From the NCBI GenBank assembly GCA_050701115.1, contig JBOHER010000324.1, positions 1-8,495 of the forward strand: 8,495 nt of DNA, in the 5' to 3' direction. This stretch comes from JBOHER01 sp050701115. Its GTDB lineage: Bacteria; Actinomycetota; Actinomycetes; Mycobacteriales; Pseudonocardiaceae. A program made the translations under genes and the position numbers. Below the pieces are notes generated by a model, which had not been told where the DNA came from, made no database searches, and saw only the letters and a program-made list of their open reading frames with translations. Positions 6,316 to 8,495 of this stretch are shown one piece after another; the stretch's first letter is position 1; every line of letters starts with the position of its first letter.

Positions 6316-7515
6316 CTACTGAACAACACCTTCACGACGGAGGCGATTGATCTTGCCGGCATCGAAGCCCAGTTCGGACAGAACCGTATCGGTCTGTGCC
6401 CCGAGGACCGGGACATCGCCCATTTTGAGCTCCACATCCCGGTAGGTCATGGGCGGCAGAACGGCCTTGATGGGTCCGCGAGCGGTACCTACCTCGCGCC
6501 ACCGGTCCCGTTCGGAGAGCTGTGGGTGCTCGAGGAGCGCGGACATGTCGTTGATCTGAGCGGCCGGAATTCCGACCTCGGCCAATCGCCTGTCCAGCTC
6601 GGCCGTATTCCACACACTGGTGTGTGCTGCGACAACCGCGTCGCACTCCGCCCGGTGCTGAACCCGAAGCACGTTGGTTCGGAATTGTGGGTGATCGACG
6701 AGGTCCACGCGATCGAATACCTCGGTGACCAGTCGTCGCCAGCCTCGGTCGTTCTGCACGCCGATCAGAACCTGGCCGTCCTTGGTGGGGTAGGCGTCGT
6801 ACGGTGCGATGGCCGCATGGCTCAATCCCATACGTGGGATCTGCTTGCCTGCGTACATCTGCATGTACATCGGATGGCCGAGCCATTCCACAGTGGAGTC
6901 GAACATGGACACGTCGATCGTGGCGCCCTCACCGGTGCGTTCCCGGCGGAACAACGCACCGAGCACCGAGTTGCAGGCGTAGGAGCCGGCGGCGATATCG
7001 GCACTCGGCACCCCGGTCTTGGTGGCGGTTTCCGGAGTTCCGGTGACCGAGATGAGGCCGGACTCGGCCTGGATCAACATGTCGTAGGCCTTGCGATCCT
7101 TCATAGGGCCGGCCGTCCCATACCCGGAAATGTTGACGACCACGAGCGAAGGGTGCTCAGCGCGCAGATCGTCCGCATCCAGACCGAGACGTTCGGTGAC
7201 ACCTGGTGCGAAGTTCTGCAGGAAGACGTCCGCCTTGGCGATCAACGCCTTGACAACCGCGAGACCCTCCGCGGACTTGAGGTCAACACTGAGCGACTCC
7301 TTGGACCGGTTGAGCCACACGAAATGCGACGCGAGGCCGTGGACGGCCTCGTCGTAGTTCCGGGCGAAGTCACCCTCACCGATCCGCTCGATCTTGACGA
7401 CTCGAGCACCCAGGTCTGCCAGGTGTCGCGTGGCGAGCGGAGCTGCCACAGCTTGTTCCAGGGCCACGACCAAGATGCCTTCCAGCGGGAGATTGCCCTG
7501 CTTTGGCACCAGCAT
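6316..7515 (-). CDS. Family III CoA-transferase (CaiB/BaiF type), 399 aa
   Basis: The protein starts MLVPKQGNLPLEGILVVALE and keeps the family layout end to end. An N-terminal Rossmann-like part has GARVVKIER (36-44) and LNRSKESLSVDLK (68-80). DVFLQNFAPGVTERLGL spans 96-112 and NISGYGTAGPMKDRKAYD 128-145. The catalytic Asp is D173 in GVPSADIAAG, equivalent to the Asp that forms mixed anhydride intermediates in formyl-CoA transferase. A C-terminal part includes the GVQNDRGWRRL region and the GIPAAQIND motif. Family length is usually about 380-430 residues, so it is complete. These enzymes move CoA from an acyl-CoA donor to a carboxylic acid. With the crotonase and acyl-CoA dehydrogenase upstream, it probably activates the acid that this operon degrades, but neither the acid nor the CoA donor can be named. 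It begins 21 nt after the crotonase stop, with a strong ribosome site. Confidence 0.92.
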   Translation of the reverse strand: MLVPKQGNLPLEGILVVALEQAVAAPLATRHLADLGARVVKIERIGEGDFARNYDEAVHGLASHFVWLNRSKESLSVDLKSAEGLAVVKALIAKADVFLQNFAPGVTERLGLDADDLRAEHPSLVVVNISGYGTAGPMKDRKAYDMLIQAESGLISVTGTPETATKTGVPSADIAAGSYACNSVLGALFRRERTGEGATIDVSMFDSTVEWLGHPMYMQMYAGKQIPRMGLSHAAIAPYDAYPTKDGQVLIGVQNDRGWRRLVTEVFDRVDLVDHPQFRTNVLRVQHRAECDAVVAAHTSVWNTAELDRRLAEVGIPAAQINDMSALLEHPQLSERDRWREVGTARGPIKAVLPPMTYRDVELKMGDVPVLGAQTDTVLSELGFDAGKINRLRREGVVQ

Positions 7516-7520
7516 GTGTT

Positions 7521-7529
7521 CTCCTCCTA
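7521..7529 (-). promoter_or_regulatory. Strong ribosome binding site of the CoA-transferase
   Basis: AGGAGGAGA lies a few bases before the ATG at 7515, within the 21-nt gap after the crotonase gene. It supports this start and fresh initiation of the third operon gene. Confidence 0.7.
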
Positions 7530-7536
7530 CTGGGAA

Positions 7537-8310
7537 TCAGCTGCCCGTGAAGACCGGACGACGGCGCTCCAGGAAGGCCTGTCGTCCTTCAGCGAAGTCG
7601 TTACCCGCCAGGAGCTCCAGCTGCACCTCGGTCTCGGCTGCGAGCAGCGACTCAAGATCCTGCTTCTCCTGGGCGAAGATCTGTTTGGTCCCGGCAACCA
7701 TCCCGGGCGCCGCGGCCGCGAGACAACGGGCGCGTTCGCATGCCCGGTCCATCACCTCACCAGGGGGAGCCACCTCGTTGACGATGCCGAGGCGTTGTGC
7801 TTCCGCCGCGGGCAGTTCGGTGGCGAACAGCATCAGCTCCTTGGCTTTGCCGGGGCCGACCCGTTGCGACAGGCTCCAGAACAGGCCAGTGTCGGCGACC
7901 AGACCGAGCTTCCCGAACGAGGCAACGAAACGCGCGTCCTCGGCTGCCACGACATAGTCGCTCGCGGCCGCCAGGGACAAACCGAGGCCGAAGGCGCCGC
8001 CTTCGACGGCGGCGATGACCGCTTTCGTCGACCGCACCAATGCTCGCGCCAGGTCCGCGACCACCGCGAGGCGCGTTCTCGCCACATCGCGGTCCTGTGA
8101 CATCGTCCGGATGTCACCCCCCGCGCAGAAAACCCCCTCGGCACCCGTCAGCACGAGCGCCCGGCAGCCAGGTTCGGCTTCCGCGCTCGCCAGGGCGTCG
8201 AGGAGATCCCGCCGGTCGTCGAGGTCGAGCGCGTTACGGCGGTGCGGCCGGTTCAACGTGAGTGTCCATATCGGACCGTTTTGATCGATCAGAACAGCGG
8301 GGGAAGTCAT
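7537..8310 (-). CDS. Enoyl-CoA hydratase/isomerase (crotonase) family protein, 257 aa
   Basis: The protein starts MTSPAVLIDQNGPIWTLTLN and has the crotonase marks: NRPHRRNALD (20-29), the first oxyanion-hole region GVFCAGGDI (59-67), and the second in EGGAFGLGLSLAAASDYV (103-120). The two acid/base Glu residues of classical hydratases (rat Glu144 and Glu164) align with Ser112 and Phe131. Instead, Asp140 in GLVADTGLFWSL sits where PaaG and delta3-delta2-enoyl-CoA isomerase-like members carry their catalytic Asp. Isomerisation or another one-base reaction is therefore more likely than hydration. The C-terminal half (KELMLFATELPAAEAQRLGI and ERRRPVF) is typical. The ATG overlaps the acyl-CoA dehydrogenase stop as ATGA, with GGAG 7 nt upstream. 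The gene is intact and translationally coupled, and it likely acts on the enoyl-CoA made by the dehydrogenase next door. Confidence 0.88.
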   Translation of the reverse strand: MTSPAVLIDQNGPIWTLTLNRPHRRNALDLDDRRDLLDALASAEAEPGCRALVLTGAEGVFCAGGDIRTMSQDRDVARTRLAVVADLARALVRSTKAVIAAVEGGAFGLGLSLAAASDYVVAAEDARFVASFGKLGLVADTGLFWSLSQRVGPGKAKELMLFATELPAAEAQRLGIVNEVAPPGEVMDRACERARCLAAAAPGMVAGTKQIFAQEKQDLESLLAAETEVQLELLAGNDFAEGRQAFLERRRPVFTGS

Positions 8311-8495
8311 TTCTTGGCTCCGGACAGCAACTGCTTGGCGATGATGAGTCGTTGGATCTCGCTGGTGCCCTCGTACAGTCGAAGCAGCCGTGCGTCGCGG
8401 TAGATGCGTTCGACCGGAACGTCGCGCATGTAGCCGGTCCCACCGTGCACCTGAACCGCGAGGTCGGCGACCTTGCCGACCATCTCGGTGCAGTA
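8307..8495 (-). CDS. Acyl-CoA dehydrogenase, C-terminal 62 residues (partial)
   Basis: The frame enters from the right edge and reads YCTEMVGKVADLAVQVHGGT, then GYMRDVPVERIYRDARLLRL, then YEGTSEIQRLIIAKQLL, ending in TGA. The QVHGGTGYM loop, the RIYRDAR segment and YEGTSEIQR are standard for FAD-dependent acyl-CoA dehydrogenases; the Glu of YEGT is the catalytic base in medium-chain-type enzymes. The N-terminal part is outside the window, so chain-length and substrate class are open. It is the most upstream visible gene of the minus-strand operon and overlaps the crotonase start by 4 nt. It is distinct from the + strand dehydrogenase end at the left edge, which has the NLE/MHTL glutaryl-CoA type tail. 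Confidence 0.9.
   Translation of the reverse strand, partial: YCTEMVGKVADLAVQVHGGTGYMRDVPVERIYRDARLLRLYEGTSEIQRLIIAKQLLSGAKK

Noticed and set aside
6208..8100. A 630-codon open frame on the plus strand
   Set aside because: It lies antisense to the intact CoA-transferase and crotonase genes, has no family motifs, and follows from high-GC codon use on the opposite strand.
1..8495. CRISPR arrays, tRNA or rRNA genes, complete insertion sequences
   Set aside because: No regularly spaced repeats, no cloverleaf or rRNA-like stretch and no transposase with terminal inverted repeats were seen.

Overview
The window is high-GC DNA with actinobacterial gene styles: GGAGG-type ribosome sites, a NarL/HisKA_3 two-component pair with a multi-pass sensor, and CaiB/crotonase/acyl-CoA dehydrogenase genes. 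A genus in or near Pseudonocardiales is a guess from style only.

Left edge and first block (1-2190). The last 41 codons of a glutaryl-CoA dehydrogenase-like gene run in on the + strand. Converging on it is a minus-strand block: an intact small membrane protein (1489-2190), a 49-bp remnant of a cupin gene start (1432-1480), a broken flavodiiron-type metallo-beta-lactamase gene (about 798-1318) and an intact cupin (138-626). The cupin start and the leader before it each have a second diverged copy on the far side of the metallo-hydrolase, so the block has been through duplication and deletion.

Middle block (2191-5544). A divergent + strand pair encodes a membrane sensor histidine kinase and a LuxR/NarL-type response regulator, overlapping by 8 nt. 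As written, neither is translatable in one frame: the kinase needs two frame changes and the regulator one. After them lies a minus-strand fragment of a tyrosine recombinase N-terminal domain, also frameshifted and lacking its catalytic domain.

Right block (5545-8495). All genes are on the minus strand and intact: an acyl-CoA dehydrogenase (cut by the window edge), a crotonase (ATGA overlap), a family III CoA-transferase (21 nt further on), then after 57 nt a YwaF/TIGR02206-type membrane protein. The first three look like an operon that activates a carboxylic acid to its CoA ester, desaturates it and isomerises or otherwise transforms the enoyl-CoA. The substrate cannot be told from sequence.

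The main pattern is decay confined to about 0.8-5.4 kb, between intact acyl-CoA metabolism genes. Sequencing error could imitate single frameshifts. It would not explain the missing metallo-hydrolase C-terminus, the missing recombinase catalytic domain or the diverged duplicated cupin start. I see no convincing new biological system here; the most informative items are the rearranged cupin/metallo-hydrolase locus and the broken two-component system.
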